A stretch of DNA of 64,000 nt from Nonlabens sp. MB-3u-79 (GTDB lineage: Bacteria > Bacteroidota > Bacteroidia > Flavobacteriales > Flavobacteriaceae), in assembly GCF_002831625.1 (NCBI RefSeq), contig NZ_CP025116.1, positions 434,001 to 498,000 on the forward strand. Reading direction: 5' to 3'. The number at the start of each line of letters is the position of its first letter. Within the stretch, counting starts at the first letter, position 1. Shown in pieces: positions 43,624 through 53,641 of the stretch. The position numbers and the translations under genes were made by a program. A model generated the notes under the pieces. That model had not been told where the DNA came from. It did no database searches and saw only the letters and a program-made list of their open reading frames with translations.

Positions 43624-43688
43624 GCTAACTGGTTTTACCCGCTCAATATAACCGAATGCCCATCAACATACAAGATAAAAGCAGGTGG
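43624..43688. repeat. Type A cassette repeat, copy 6 (diverged)
   Basis: CTAACTGGTTTTACCCGCTC, AATATAACCGAATGCCCATC and AAGATAAAAGCAGG match the core. The rest of the spacer to 43980 has an open frame on each strand but no recognisable gene. Confidence 0.65.
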
Positions 43689-43980
43689 GTATCGCACTTC
43701 CAGCACTGTCGCCGGCTGTTGATGCTATTGATAAGGATTTCAAGTATCCGTGGCGCCTTTATATCGCTATAAAATGGAGATTATGGAAGCTCATAGGTTG
43801 AATCAAAAACAATTTGACACTCAGGCTGCATTTATAGGCTTCGATACCAATAGGAGCTTTACTAATTTGGATATTCTTAGGTGACCTACAAAATCTCACC
43901 ATAAAAAGCAGCAAGGCTAATGAGTTCGACAACTCCCCTTCTCTGGAATCCACCAAAGACTTAATTATAAACCGTGTGGC

Positions 43981-44565
43981 TTATGTCGTTGTTGCTCTTT
44001 TCCCCTTTCTCATTCGTTTAGGTCCATACCAAAGCCAAAATCCTGTAATGGTAAACATCAATAAAGAAATACCCATTATAGAAGTATAGAGCAATTTAAT
44101 CTGATCGCCTGTGGTTCCCAAGTAATAGTCGAGTATGGAACCGTCATGTACTTTTTCAATAAAGTCAGAACGCCTTTCTTCTATATGCAACAGTTTTCCT
44201 GTGGTGCCGTCGAGCTGAATGCCCCAAAAATCTTCTGCGAAGATAAACTTGATCATTCCCTTATTCTTTTTGATATCAATTCTATCGAGCTCCTGGGATA
44301 AGTCTGTTGACACCGAGTCTCTGAGGACATTACAAGCAATAGTATGTAAACTATCTACCGGAAGCCAATGTTTAAAATCTGTAGAAATACCCGCATATGA
44401 TTTGGCCTGAATGATACCACCGGTATTTTTTTTCCATCCCAATAATATGCCTGTTACAGAAATAAAGAAGAAGAAAATAAATAAAACCGCTCCTAAAGTC
44501 CTGTGAATTTTCCGAATGAATCGTAAGAATTTAGCTTGCTTCTTTACTTTAGTATTCTTCTTCAT
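43981..44565 (-). CDS. PepSY-associated membrane protein
   Basis: The 194-residue product has a basic N-terminus (KKQAKFLRFIRKIHRTLGAV), a first helix (LFIFFFFISVTGILLGW), a periplasmic PepSY-like part (IKFIFAEDFWGIQLDGTTGK then LLHIEERRSDFIEKVHDG) and a last helix (LLYTSIMGISLLMFTITGFW, then LWYGPKRMRKGKR). This is the PepSY_TM architecture, often linked to ferric or metal uptake in Bacteroidota. No TonB receptor is adjacent. Confidence 0.88.
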   Translation of the reverse strand: MKKNTKVKKQAKFLRFIRKIHRTLGAVLFIFFFFISVTGILLGWKKNTGGIIQAKSYAGISTDFKHWLPVDSLHTIACNVLRDSVSTDLSQELDRIDIKKNKGMIKFIFAEDFWGIQLDGTTGKLLHIEERRSDFIEKVHDGSILDYYLGTTGDQIKLLYTSIMGISLLMFTITGFWLWYGPKRMRKGKRATTT

Positions 44566-44639
44566 ATAATTTTTTATCGTGTTTTATTTAAATTTTCTTA
44601 GACCAAATGTATAAGGATCATTCTGCTTGAATCATCCAT

Positions 44640-44861
44640 TTATCTGAGGTAGTGTGCTGCGACTGGCTTCTCAGTACACTTCTTTTTCCAACAGCATTTT
44701 TCATCAAACGCATCAGAAGAATGTAATGTACGAGCTACTAGTTGCGCATTAATTTCAAACTTGCGGTGAAATTAATCAGGTAAGACGGGAAACCCCATGA
44801 CTTCTGAGTTTTTAGCCTTATCACACCTATGAAACACCTTATAATGATGAAGATCTTCCAT
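44640..44861 (-). pseudogene. Possible small ORF interrupted by an in-frame TAA
   Basis: From the ATG at 44861 the frame reads MEDLHHYKVFHRCDKAKNSE and MGFPVLPD, then TAA (44772-44774), then FHRKFEINAQLVARTLHSSD and AFDEKCCWKKKCTEKPVAAH. Both halves have protein-like composition in one frame, so this may be a small gene with one nonsense change. No family is recognised. Low confidence. Confidence 0.25.
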
Positions 44862-44970
44862 AACTGTATGTATAACTAAACAGGTACAAAACTTTATTTT
44901 ATCTGACAAATCGCACATCACTAATTCCTATTAAAAGAGACCTGTCTTTGACAAGTTTCTGTAAGTTGAT

Positions 44971-47900
44971 CTAATTTAATTTAAGAGCTCCAATACCATG
45001 ATCCCAAAGTAATTTATTATAGGCAGGAATACTGGTGTTTATCAACTCTTCTGATCTGCTCTTCAGTAATTCCCATTGCTTGTCAAGCTCGTTGAGTCTG
45101 TCTTTTGAAGCTTGGCTCACTTTGGGTAAGTCGCTACTGTTTTGATCGATTAGAAAGATGTATTCAGCAGTGAATTTATTTGGGAAATTCTCTACATCAT
45201 CGTAAGCCTTGGATTTGCGTTGTACCATATCTTCATCCCAAATTTTCAAGTTTTCAAATACAGCTTCACCTTCAGATTTCACATGGCTGTATTTCTTTTC
45301 TTCAGGCAATTCCTTTAAAATTTGTGCGATTTGATCTTGCACTTCTTTTAATTTACGAACCCTCCTATGCATATCTGTGAGCCTTGCCTCCGTTGTTGTT
45401 TTGAAGTCATGAGTTTCTTGATAATCCTCCTCAGTCACCTCATATAATGGGTTAGGCAATATGTGGAAGATCACCTTAGCTATTTGATCTTCTTGCTTGA
45501 TGCTAGCAGTATACTCATTAGGCATCGCTTTATGACCTTTATAAGACCCTTCTATATATGCAGTAGGTATTCCTGGCAAACTGGTGTAGTGCATATCCCA
45601 TACAAAACGGTTCAGCCCAATATTAGTTGTCAGTAAAGGTTCTGGTGAAGGGCCTCCAGGATATTCTAAATAATTAGGATCCTCTTTAGAACTGATCCTC
45701 CGTACCAAATTTCCTTCTTTATCTTTAATCTCTAGAGTCAATGCTGTATCCCCGGTGGCAGTAGGTAAATAATAGTAAAAGACAACACCATTAGCAGGGT
45801 TAACACCTTGGGAATCGTCTGTGCCTGAGAAGCTGTCTGAATTAGTATTTAATGGACTACTCCAATTTCCTATAATTGCATCTTCTGGTTGAAGTAATGC
45901 AAAAGAGGTATCCTCCCCTTTAAACTGTCTTATCAAAGCCAAATCATCTAATATCCAAAAAGATCTTCCCATGGTGGCAATAACTAAGTCGTCATGGCTC
46001 ACTTTTAAATCGGTGATAGGTGTTATAGGTAAATTCAATTGAAATGCTTGCCATTTTTTCCCTCCATTCCAGGAGATATACATCCCTAGCTCTGTTCCTG
46101 CAAAAAGCAAATCTTTTTGCTTGGTATCTTCTCTTACGACCCTAGTGTATGCGCCTGTTGGAATACCCGAGCTGATATTGATCCATGATTTACCGTAATT
46201 GGTAGTTTTATAAATAGCAGGGGTATAATCATTGAATTTGAATCTAGTAGTAGCGATATAAGCTGTTGCTTTATCATGTGGAGAGACTTCAATAGAATTG
46301 ATCAAAGTCTCCGGAAGATTTTTAGGAGTGACATTAACCCAAGTAGCACCACCGTCCTTAGTCAATTGTACCACTCCGTCGTCGGTAGCGGTCCAGATCA
46401 CTCCTTTTTCATAAGGTGACTCCACCACATAAGCTAGTGTGCCATAATTCTCTGCTCCTACCGCCTCATTTGTGTAAGGCCCTCCGCCTTTACCTTGTTT
46501 GTCTTTTTCATTCTTGGATAAATCAGGAGAAACTTCTTCCCAATTGACCCCCTTGTCTCTAGTACGCAATAACATTTGTGCCCCGTGGTAATAGGTATCT
46601 TCTTCATGTTGTGACCAAATTATGGGAGCATTCCAGTTGTACCTGTATTTCATGTCTTTGGAATCTCTTCCTAAATACTGGATAGGAGCAGCCATAACCT
46701 GTGTACTGGCGTTTGCTTCGGTATCTAATATTTCAATAGTACCTAAATAACTACCTCCCATAACATATCTCGGATCATCAGGATCGAAAGCTAAAAAAGC
46801 GCTTTCTCCACCCGCTGAAGCCGACCAATTCTGTTGATCTATACCTCCACTACCAAGTGCAAGACTGCTAATTTTAACAGAAGAATTATCTTGTTGTCCA
46901 CCGTAAATATGATAAGGAAACTGATTATCTGTATTCACTCTATAAAACTGCGCCGTAGGCATTCTGTTTTGAGAAGACCAGGATCCTCCAGAATTATAAG
47001 ACACCGCTGCACCACCGTCGTTTGCGATGATCATGTTTTTACTGTTGTCTGGGTTGATCCAAAGATCGTGATGATCTCCGTGGGTCCCTGTTATGGTTGC
47101 CCAAGTGTTTCCACCATCTATAGAATGTTGTGCACTGGCATTAAGTACATATATTTTTTCTTCATCATTAGGGTCAATAAACAACTCTATATAGTACCAA
47201 GCTCTTTGAATAAGACTGTGGTCTGAAGATACTTTAGACCACTTTTCTCCTGCATTATTAGAAACAAATAAACCCCCTAACTCTTTATTAGAATCACTCT
47301 CCACTAAAGCATACACTTTGTCGGAGTTGGAACGACTCACTGCTATGGCCATTTTACCTTTCTCTTCAGGTAAGCCATCGTGAATTTTATTCCAAGACAC
47401 TCCTCCATCGGTAGTTTTGTAAAGCCCACTTCCAGCACCTCCACTGATCACTTTCCAAGGCATACGCTGGTGCTCCCACATCGCCACATACAGGACCAAA
47501 GGATTGTTATAATCCATTGACAACTCAGCAGCTCCGGTTAAATTATTCACATATAACACTTTACTCCAGCTGGCGCCACCATCCACCGATTTAAAAACAC
47601 CTCGGTCTTTATTAGGACCATATAAAGCTCCTTGAGCCGCTACAAAAAGAATATCTGGATTTTTAGGATGTATGACTATTCTCGATATGTGTTGAGTCGC
47701 TTGTAGCCCCACGTAATTCCATGTCTTACCTGCATCAGTAGACTTGTACACACCATCTCCATATGATGTCATTACAGCTCTAGGTGCATGCTCTCCCATT
47801 CCTACATAGACGATGTTGGGGTCACTTTCTGAAACTGCTACTGCTCCCACAGAACTGGTTTTAAAAAACCCGTCTGAAATATTTTCCCAGAGTTGACCAC

Positions 47901-48108
47901 CATCTTCTGTTTTCCACAGCCCTCCGCCGGTATTGCCCATATAGTAAGTCATAGGGTCTCCGACTACACCAGATGCAGCAACAGATCTTCCTCCTCTAAA
48001 AGGGCCTATATTTCTGTATTTGACAGCTTTAAAAACAGAATCCATAGACTGTGCAAAGGATGCTGAAACTATAAAAAGTGCAAGTAAAAAAAGGTTTGTT
48101 TTTTTCAT
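44971..48108 (-). CDS. Sortilin-like (VPS10/BNR repeat) secreted glycosyl-hydrolase-type protein
   Basis: 1045 residues from the ATG at 48108, which gives a clean signal peptide ([19 protein letters not shown]); the longer frame to 48159 is rejected. The body is a large beta-propeller with repeated [48 protein letters not shown] and [15 protein letters not shown]sp-box motifs. The C-terminal ~200 residues are helical with an Ig-like part. Such proteins are often annotated as glycosyl hydrolases, but no catalytic residues can be named and a binding or scaffold role is equally possible. It is probably periplasmic or surface-located. Confidence 0.85.
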   Translation of the reverse strand: MKKTNLFLLALFIVSASFAQSMDSVFKAVKYRNIGPFRGGRSVAASGVVGDPMTYYMGNTGGGLWKTEDGGQLWENISDGFFKTSSVGAVAVSESDPNIVYVGMGEHAPRAVMTSYGDGVYKSTDAGKTWNYVGLQATQHISRIVIHPKNPDILFVAAQGALYGPNKDRGVFKSVDGGASWSKVLYVNNLTGAAELSMDYNNPLVLYVAMWEHQRMPWKVISGGAGSGLYKTTDGGVSWNKIHDGLPEEKGKMAIAVSRSNSDKVYALVESDSNKELGGLFVSNNAGEKWSKVSSDHSLIQRAWYYIELFIDPNDEEKIYVLNASAQHSIDGGNTWATITGTHGDHHDLWINPDNSKNMIIANDGGAAVSYNSGGSWSSQNRMPTAQFYRVNTDNQFPYHIYGGQQDNSSVKISSLALGSGGIDQQNWSASAGGESAFLAFDPDDPRYVMGGSYLGTIEILDTEANASTQVMAAPIQYLGRDSKDMKYRYNWNAPIIWSQHEEDTYYHGAQMLLRTRDKGVNWEEVSPDLSKNEKDKQGKGGGPYTNEAVGAENYGTLAYVVESPYEKGVIWTATDDGVVQLTKDGGATWVNVTPKNLPETLINSIEVSPHDKATAYIATTRFKFNDYTPAIYKTTNYGKSWINISSGIPTGAYTRVVREDTKQKDLLFAGTELGMYISWNGGKKWQAFQLNLPITPITDLKVSHDDLVIATMGRSFWILDDLALIRQFKGEDTSFALLQPEDAIIGNWSSPLNTNSDSFSGTDDSQGVNPANGVVFYYYLPTATGDTALTLEIKDKEGNLVRRISSKEDPNYLEYPGGPSPEPLLTTNIGLNRFVWDMHYTSLPGIPTAYIEGSYKGHKAMPNEYTASIKQEDQIAKVIFHILPNPLYEVTEEDYQETHDFKTTTEARLTDMHRRVRKLKEVQDQIAQILKELPEEKKYSHVKSEGEAVFENLKIWDEDMVQRKSKAYDDVENFPNKFTAEYIFLIDQNSSDLPKVSQASKDRLNELDKQWELLKSRSEELINTSIPAYNKLLWDHGIGALKLN

Positions 48109-48565
48109 GGTTGGAACTTTAGGTCTCGTGTATTTTGATGTAATCAAAAACAAATTCAAACTTAAGGAAAACTATCTAGCCATTATTCAACACAAATCAT
48201 AATGTTTACCCGCGATTTTAGAAATAAAAGGTAGTACATAAAAAGGGCACAACGCCTGCTGTCAAGTATACGCCTGGTCGGAAAGAGCCTTTTAAAAACC
48301 AGGCTCCCATTACCTACCTTGAAGATTACCTGCAATGGCTAACTTGTTTTTATAAACCCAAACAGACAGGGTGTTTATCTAACAGTTGCGCTTCTGTGGA
48401 ACCTGGATAAACCTTCATCTTCTTTATAACTTTATAGAAGTATCCTTTTTACCGCTTTAAATTTTGGGCTTGAATAGATATCAGGTTGAAGAATAGAACT
48501 AAAATGAGTAAGGGTGTTATACCTCAGTTCTTCTTAGAAGAATAGCTCTTGTAATAGCAGTATCT
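48109..48565. other. Spacer, no gene seen
   Basis: No convincing frame was found. A CCTGGT / ACCAGG inverted repeat lies at about 48267-48303. Confidence 0.35.
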
Positions 48566-48724
48566 CTAGTTACCTTTAGACTGGAGGTATTTAACCCCTA
48601 AAAAGAAAAAGAAAAGTATAGGAATCGCAAAAACAAAGTACATTCCAAAATTTTTCAACCCAAAATAAGCAAGTAAAAATGCTGATGGAACTCCGATAAT
48701 GGGCAACAATTTGTTCTTGTTCAT
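48566..48724 (-). CDS. Small membrane protein, 52 residues
   Basis: MNKNKLLPIIGVPSAFLLAY, then FGLKNFGMYFVFAIPILFFF and a basic end YLQSKGN. Two hydrophobic helices, a proper start and stop, and codon use like its neighbours support a real gene. No family is known. It stands alone between the propeller protein and the SDR gene. Confidence 0.55.
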   Translation of the reverse strand: MNKNKLLPIIGVPSAFLLAYFGLKNFGMYFVFAIPILFFFFLGVKYLQSKGN

Positions 48725-48897
48725 ATATCTAGTAGGTGGCTCATTCTATTGATCATTTCATTTCAAATTCTCTGGCAATAGGACATAGATCGATGACTTA
48801 GAATTGTTCTTCCCTTGCAGATACACCGTATGAATGCCTTACTAAGTCAATGACCTTCCACCAAAATAAACGAATAAAAATCTACAATCGGTACTCC

Positions 48898-49581
48898 TTA
48901 TGGAGTGCTCGCACTCACCTGAAGCGTTTTTCCATTATAGAATTTATGGCCAGTCAATGCAAAATCCATAATATAACTCGCCATTTCTGTTGCCGTTAAG
49001 GGTGCTTTATAACCTGGAAAGGCTTCTTCCAACATTTCGGTTTGTACCGCTCCTAAAGCAAGTGTATTGAAGTACGGTCCGTTTTCTTTGTACTCTTCAG
49101 CTAGGAGTTCAAACAAGGTGATGACCGCTGCTTTGGCACTGGAATAAGCAGCAAGCCCTGGGAATTTTGCACTTCCTTGAATACCTCCCATAGAACTGAT
49201 AGCAACTACATGAGTTTGTTTATTCATAGCCGGCATTAAAGCTTGTGTCAAAGCTGCTACTCCAAAAACATTTACCGCATAGCATTGCTGAAAATCTGCT
49301 GGGGTGAGTTGTTCAAAGGGCTTGTTCACTAACATTCCTGCGTTGTGAATCAAAATATCAATGCGGTCCCATTTATCCAGTAGGTTCTTAGCCGCAGCGT
49401 CTATACTGGACTGCGCACTCAAGTCGGTGGAAATCGCGTGTATCGAATTGTTCTCTAAGGCTTGGATAGTATCTATCTTTCGCGAAAGCGCTACCACCTC
49501 ATGTCCAGCATTTGCTAATAACTGAGCCAGTTCAAATCCGATCCCGCGACTGGTTCCTGTAATAACTATTCTTTTACTCAT
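48898..49581 (-). CDS. Short-chain dehydrogenase/reductase (SDR)
   Basis: The 227-residue product has a classical SDR fold: cofactor motif TGTSRGIGFEL (TGxxxGxG), NAG in LIHNAGMLVNKPF, catalytic Ser in VVAISSMGG, and YxxxK in YSSAKA, where Lys is present as YSSAK. Substrate unknown. Its start overlaps the stop of the M28 peptidase gene by 8 nt, so the two are cotranscribed and probably coupled. The palindrome copy at 49477 encodes LSRK after the first helix. Confidence 0.92.
   Translation of the reverse strand: MSKRIVITGTSRGIGFELAQLLANAGHEVVALSRKIDTIQALENNSIHAISTDLSAQSSIDAAAKNLLDKWDRIDILIHNAGMLVNKPFEQLTPADFQQCYAVNVFGVAALTQALMPAMNKQTHVVAISSMGGIQGSAKFPGLAAYSSAKAAVITLFELLAEEYKENGPYFNTLALGAVQTEMLEEAFPGYKAPLTATEMASYIMDFALTGHKFYNGKTLQVSASTP
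49477..49488. repeat. Palindrome CTTTCGCGAAAG (copy 7)
   Basis: The 12-nt core inside the SDR gene, read as LSRK in ALSRKIDT. The outer bases are not fully paired. Confidence 0.85.
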
Positions 49582-50575
49582 TGGTAGTAGGGGTTAATTT
49601 CAATTGTTCTGCGTTCACTACTTTAAAGATTCCTGGCATCACCGCATCAACTAATTGTGCCATATGAATCGTATTAACTTGAGAAATATCATCTCCTACT
49701 TGATGGTAGTGGTCAAAATTGGTAAAGTCAAAAGTGCTAAAGGTTTGTGATGGCACATTAAATTCTTGAAAGAACGCATAGTTATCTGATCTCTTAAACA
49801 AATTTAATTGTGCTGCCTGGTCTAACTTTCCAGTCACTACACGGTCTTTATTTGCTTCATTAAAAACAGTCGCCATATCAGAACTATCATGTCCTGACAG
49901 ATATGCGATATACGGGCGGTTTACCATAGGCGTACCCGTCATTTCAAAATTGAGCATCGCAACGACATTCACTCCTTCTTTTTTCATGCGCTGCGCTAAG
50001 TGCTTAGAGCCTAATAAGCCTTTTTCTTCAGCAGAGAAAAGTGCAAAAACAACCGTTCTTCTATTAAAGTCTAACTTTCTAAAATTTGCTGCTATAGCAA
50101 GTACAGTTGCTGTCCCTGTGGCATTATCATTAGCACCGTTTGCAATACTGTCTCCAGCAACGGCTTGTATCATTCCTATATGATCATAATGAGCTCCTAT
50201 AACTACTACCTCATCCATTAAACTCTTATCGGACCCAGGAATCATAGCGATAACGTTAAAGGCTTCTTGTTCGTTAACTTCAAAATGATCCATATAAGAT
50301 CCTTTATAAGGCAAAATACCTATCTGAGAAAAACGCTCCGAAAGGTAAACCGCTGCTTGTTCTATTCCTTCAGATCCCGTATCGCGACCTTTTAATTCAT
50401 CACTTGCTAAATATTCTACATCCAGCGCGATTTGAACGGCACTGGCTTTAGGCATTTTGATTTCTGTGAGTTGGCTCATATTATCAAGAGCCTGCCCCAT
50501 CTTGTCAATTCCCTTGGAAGAACTACAAGCACATGTAATCGCTGCGATGAATAGAAGTAATAGTGTTTTTTTCAT
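49574..50575 (-). CDS. M28 family zinc peptidase lipoprotein
   Basis: The 333-residue product has a lipobox (LLLLFIAAITCAC) and an M28 domain. Zinc-ligand blocks are VVVIGAHYDHIGM (His), GANDNATGTATVLAIA (Asp), FALFSAEEKGLLGSKH (Glu-Glu), LNFEMTG and a late DFTNFDHYHQVGDDI (His). M28 enzymes remove N-terminal amino acids or act as glutaminyl cyclase-like enzymes. It is expected in the periplasm or at the outer membrane. It is first in a two-gene unit with the SDR. Confidence 0.92.
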   Translation of the reverse strand: MKKTLLLLFIAAITCACSSSKGIDKMGQALDNMSQLTEIKMPKASAVQIALDVEYLASDELKGRDTGSEGIEQAAVYLSERFSQIGILPYKGSYMDHFEVNEQEAFNVIAMIPGSDKSLMDEVVVIGAHYDHIGMIQAVAGDSIANGANDNATGTATVLAIAANFRKLDFNRRTVVFALFSAEEKGLLGSKHLAQRMKKEGVNVVAMLNFEMTGTPMVNRPYIAYLSGHDSSDMATVFNEANKDRVVTGKLDQAAQLNLFKRSDNYAFFQEFNVPSQTFSTFDFTNFDHYHQVGDDISQVNTIHMAQLVDAVMPGIFKVVNAEQLKLTPTTNE

Positions 50576-50795
50576 GATGATTTTTTAAGTGGAGTAAAGA
50601 TAGTATATAGACTTTATTTTAGGAAAGTAATTAGATATGGTTTTGAACAGCCCGATTCTTTTACCCCAACGGTAAAAAGCAGGCCTTAGCTCTTTCCAAG
50701 AATAGGATTTTTACCAACTAAATCTAGAACTCCCTAATTTTCCTGAACTCTGTATAGTTTGAGTTGAATTCCTATTATGGTTGAAAAACGGAAAC

Positions 50796-50829
50796 AAAAA
50801 AAGCCAAATCTCTCGATTCGGCTTTTTTT
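50796..50829 (-). terminator. Terminator after pdhC
   Basis: AAAAGCC-AAATC / GATTCGGCTTTT hairpin with a TCTC loop, one mismatch and T-runs, 20 nt after the pdhC stop. Confidence 0.8.
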
Positions 50830-50848
50830 AAAACTATAAATTATGATG

Positions 50849-52486
50849 CTATACGTACATCACAATAGGGTTTTCAATATAAGACTTGAAGGTTTGTAAA
50901 AATGCAGCTCCTGTTGCTCCATCTACGGTTCTATGATCACAAGCAAGTGTGATTCTCATCACGTTACCTACAACAATCTGTCCTTCTTTTACTACTGGTT
51001 TTTGTACAATCGCTCCTACAGACATAATTGCGCTATTAGGCTGATTGATAATAGAAGTAAACTCCGTTATACCGAACATTCCTAAATTAGAAATGGTGAA
51101 CGTGCTTCCTTCCATTTCTTTAGGTTGCAATTTCTTGTTACGTGCTTTACCAGCAAGCTCTTTAACCTTAGCACCTATTTGTTGCATACTCATCTGGTCT
51201 GCAAATGGCAATACAGGTACTAAAAGTCCATCTTCTACCGCAACAGCAACTCCTATATGAATATGCTTTGCAATAATCGTGTTCTTTTCTGTCCATTGCG
51301 TATTCACTCTAGGGTGCAATCTCAAAGCCATTGCTGATGCTTTGATCACCATATCGTTAAAACTGATCTTTGTATCTGGCAATTCATTAATTGCTTTTCT
51401 ACTTGCGATGGCATTATCCATATCCAGATCAAGACCTAGATAATAATGAGGTGCTGTAAATTTAGATTCCCCAAGGCGTTTTGCAATCGTCTTGCGCATT
51501 TGCGAATTAGGAACTTCTTCAAAAGTTTCTGTTCCTACAGACACAAATGAACTTGCAGCAGCAGGAGCTGTAGCAGTGCTAGGAGTAAAACTTTCTATAT
51601 CGCTTTTTACAATACGACCATTCTCCCCAGAACCAGTTACTTGACCTAAGTCAATTCCCTTTTCTTCTGCCATTTTTTTAGCTAATGGGGATACAAATAT
51701 TCTTCCTCCAGCTGCATTTGAAGCAGGTTGTGACACAGCTGGCGCCGTCTCTTTAACAACTTCTTCTTTCTTTTCAGCTTTGGGAGTTTCTTTTTTAACT
51801 TCTGGCGTTGTTTCTTTATTTGGAGCAGCTATTTTTTCCATGCTTATTCCAGAAATATCAGTTCCTTTAGGACCTATAATTGCAAGAAGTGCATCCACCT
51901 TAGCAGTTTCTCCTTCTTGAATTCCTATCTTTAATAAAGTACCTGAATTGAAAGATTCAAATTCCATAGTAGCTTTATCGGTCTCGATCTCTGCAAGGAT
52001 ATCGCCTTCTTCTACTTGATCTCCTTCTTTCTTCAACCAGGAAGCGACTGTTCCTTCTTCCATAGTATCACTTAAGCGCGGCATATTTACAACAACCACA
52101 CCTTCAGGAAGTTCTGAATCAGAACTTTGTTCTTTCTTAGCTTCAGAAGATGCTTCCTCCTCTTGGTCTGTATGCGTACCTTCTGACTGGGTATCTTCTT
52201 TAGTGTCTGAGGATGCAGCTCCTTCTAGTAAACTAGAAATATCCTCTCCTTCTTCCCCTATGATACACAATAGTTGATCTACAGGAGCAGTTTCTCCTTC
52301 TTGAATACCTATGTATAAAAGCGTACCGTTTTGAAAAGATTCAAATTCCATGGTAGCTTTATCGGTCTCGATTTCAGCTAGGATATCTCCCTCTTCAACT
52401 TTATCTCCTACTTGTTTCAACCACGCTGCAACAACACCTTCTTCCATGGTGTCGCTCAATCGTGGCATGTTAATTACCTCTGCCAT
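50849..52486 (-). CDS. pdhC: Pyruvate dehydrogenase E2 (dihydrolipoamide acetyltransferase)
   Basis: The 545-residue product has two N-terminal lipoyl domains, each with the lipoylated Lys in EIETDKATMEFESF (near residues 43 and 176). Acidic linkers rich in Ala/Pro/Lys follow, then a peripheral-subunit binding domain (FVSPLAKKMAEEKGIDLGQV, GSGENGRIVKSDIE) and the catalytic core ending ACDHRTVDGATGAAFL with the active-site His and Asp. It transfers acetyl groups to CoA in the pyruvate dehydrogenase complex. pdhA lies 3 nt upstream; E1-beta and E3 are not in the window. LplA (28539) could lipoylate it. Confidence 0.96.
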   Translation of the reverse strand: MAEVINMPRLSDTMEEGVVAAWLKQVGDKVEEGDILAEIETDKATMEFESFQNGTLLYIGIQEGETAPVDQLLCIIGEEGEDISSLLEGAASSDTKEDTQSEGTHTDQEEEASSEAKKEQSSDSELPEGVVVVNMPRLSDTMEEGTVASWLKKEGDQVEEGDILAEIETDKATMEFESFNSGTLLKIGIQEGETAKVDALLAIIGPKGTDISGISMEKIAAPNKETTPEVKKETPKAEKKEEVVKETAPAVSQPASNAAGGRIFVSPLAKKMAEEKGIDLGQVTGSGENGRIVKSDIESFTPSTATAPAAASSFVSVGTETFEEVPNSQMRKTIAKRLGESKFTAPHYYLGLDLDMDNAIASRKAINELPDTKISFNDMVIKASAMALRLHPRVNTQWTEKNTIIAKHIHIGVAVAVEDGLLVPVLPFADQMSMQQIGAKVKELAGKARNKKLQPKEMEGSTFTISNLGMFGITEFTSIINQPNSAIMSVGAIVQKPVVKEGQIVVGNVMRITLACDHRTVDGATGAAFLQTFKSYIENPIVMYV

Positions 52487-52489
52487 GGA

Positions 52490-53488
52490 TTATAGTTTTG
52501 CTGGTAAAAATGGATAATCTTCTTGCTCATATACGGCGTCGTACATCACATTCTTTTCTGGGTATGGAGAGTCTTCTGCAAACTTCTCACATTCTGCTAC
52601 TCGTGCTTTAACGCGCTTAGCTGTTGCCTTAAAATCTTCTTCAGTCACGTTGTGGTCGTTCATCAAACGGTCTTTGATCTGAGCAATCGGATCAATTTTT
52701 TGATATTCGGCTACCTCGTCTTTAGTTCTGTATTTTTGAGCATCACTCATAGAGTGACCTCTATATCTATAGGTCTTTAATTCAAGAAATGTAGGCCCTC
52801 CACCAGAACGAGCTCTTTCAATGGCTTCATGCATTGCTTCAGCTACTTTTTCTGGATCCATTGCGTCCACAGGCCCACAAGGCATTTCATAACCTAATCC
52901 TAGCTTCCATATGTCGGTATGGTTTGCCGAACGAGCTACACTAGTACCCATGGCATACCCATTGTTCTCCACACAAAATACTACTGGAAGATTCCAGAGC
53001 ATGGCCAGGTTAAATGCTTCGTGCAACGAACCTTGACGTGCCGCTCCATCTCCAAAAAACGTAAGCGTTACTGCATCTACACCGTGGTATTTATCACCAA
53101 AAGCTATTCCAGCTCCTAAAGGAATCTGTCCCCCTACAATACCGTGACCACCATAAAAACGATGTTCTTTAGAAAAGATGTGCATGGATCCACCTAGGCC
53201 TTGAGAAGTACCGGTGGCTTTTCCATAAAGCTCGGCCATAACTCGTTTAGGGTCCACACCCATTCCTATAGGTTGTACGTGATTACGGTAAGCCGTGATC
53301 ATTTTGTCTTTAGTCAGGTCCATAGCATGCAGTGCACCTGCAAGTATGGCTTCTTGACCGTTGTACAGGTGCAAAAATCCGCGTACTTTTTGTTGAATAT
53401 AAACTTGCGCTAATTTATCCTCAAATTTTCTCCAGAAAAGCATTTCCTCGTACCAGTTGAGTAAGACGTCTTTAGTGACTTTTTTCAT
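52490..53488 (-). CDS. pdhA: Pyruvate dehydrogenase E1 component, alpha subunit
   Basis: The 332-residue product has the E1-alpha pattern: EEMLFWRKFEDKLAQVYIQQ, GFLHLYNGQEAILAGA, GGSMHIFSKEHRFYGGHGIV and the thiamine-diphosphate motif FFGDGAARQGSLHEAFNLAM ending VENN. The phosphorylation-loop region YRYRGHSMSDAQKYR is typical. It decarboxylates pyruvate together with E1-beta, encoded elsewhere. It forms an operon with pdhC. A palindrome copy lies 23 nt upstream (53511), near where its promoter should be. Confidence 0.96.
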   Translation of the reverse strand: MKKVTKDVLLNWYEEMLFWRKFEDKLAQVYIQQKVRGFLHLYNGQEAILAGALHAMDLTKDKMITAYRNHVQPIGMGVDPKRVMAELYGKATGTSQGLGGSMHIFSKEHRFYGGHGIVGGQIPLGAGIAFGDKYHGVDAVTLTFFGDGAARQGSLHEAFNLAMLWNLPVVFCVENNGYAMGTSVARSANHTDIWKLGLGYEMPCGPVDAMDPEKVAEAMHEAIERARSGGGPTFLELKTYRYRGHSMSDAQKYRTKDEVAEYQKIDPIAQIKDRLMNDHNVTEEDFKATAKRVKARVAECEKFAEDSPYPEKNVMYDAVYEQEDYPFLPAKL

Positions 53489-53510
53489 GTAATTGCTTGT
53501 TAAGTAGTCT

Positions 53511-53524
53511 GCTTTCGCGAAAGC
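53511..53524. repeat. Palindrome GCTTTCGCGAAAGC (copy 8)
   Basis: Intergenic copy 23 nt upstream of the pdhA start, in the pdhA leader. Confidence 0.9.
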
Positions 53525-53641
53525 GGAATATAAAGATCAAATATAAAGATCATATCCCAACTTTAGTCGAAGCGAAGGACAAAAATAGACGAAAAAACGC
53601 TAAGGAAAAACCTATTTTATGGTTAAAATATAACGCAAACG

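Noticed and set aside
26162..43688. Classical integron with attC sites and IntI
   Set aside because: Repeat ends do not match RYYYAAC/GTTRRRY and no integrase gene is present; I report only a cassette-like pattern.
43759..43956. 65-codon ORF on the minus strand between the hydrolase and PepSY genes
   Set aside because: No protein-like pattern, no ribosome site, and an equally open frame on the other strand.
46834..47226. 130-codon ORF opposite the propeller gene
   Set aside because: Antisense shadow of a clear Asp-box repeat protein; no independent features.
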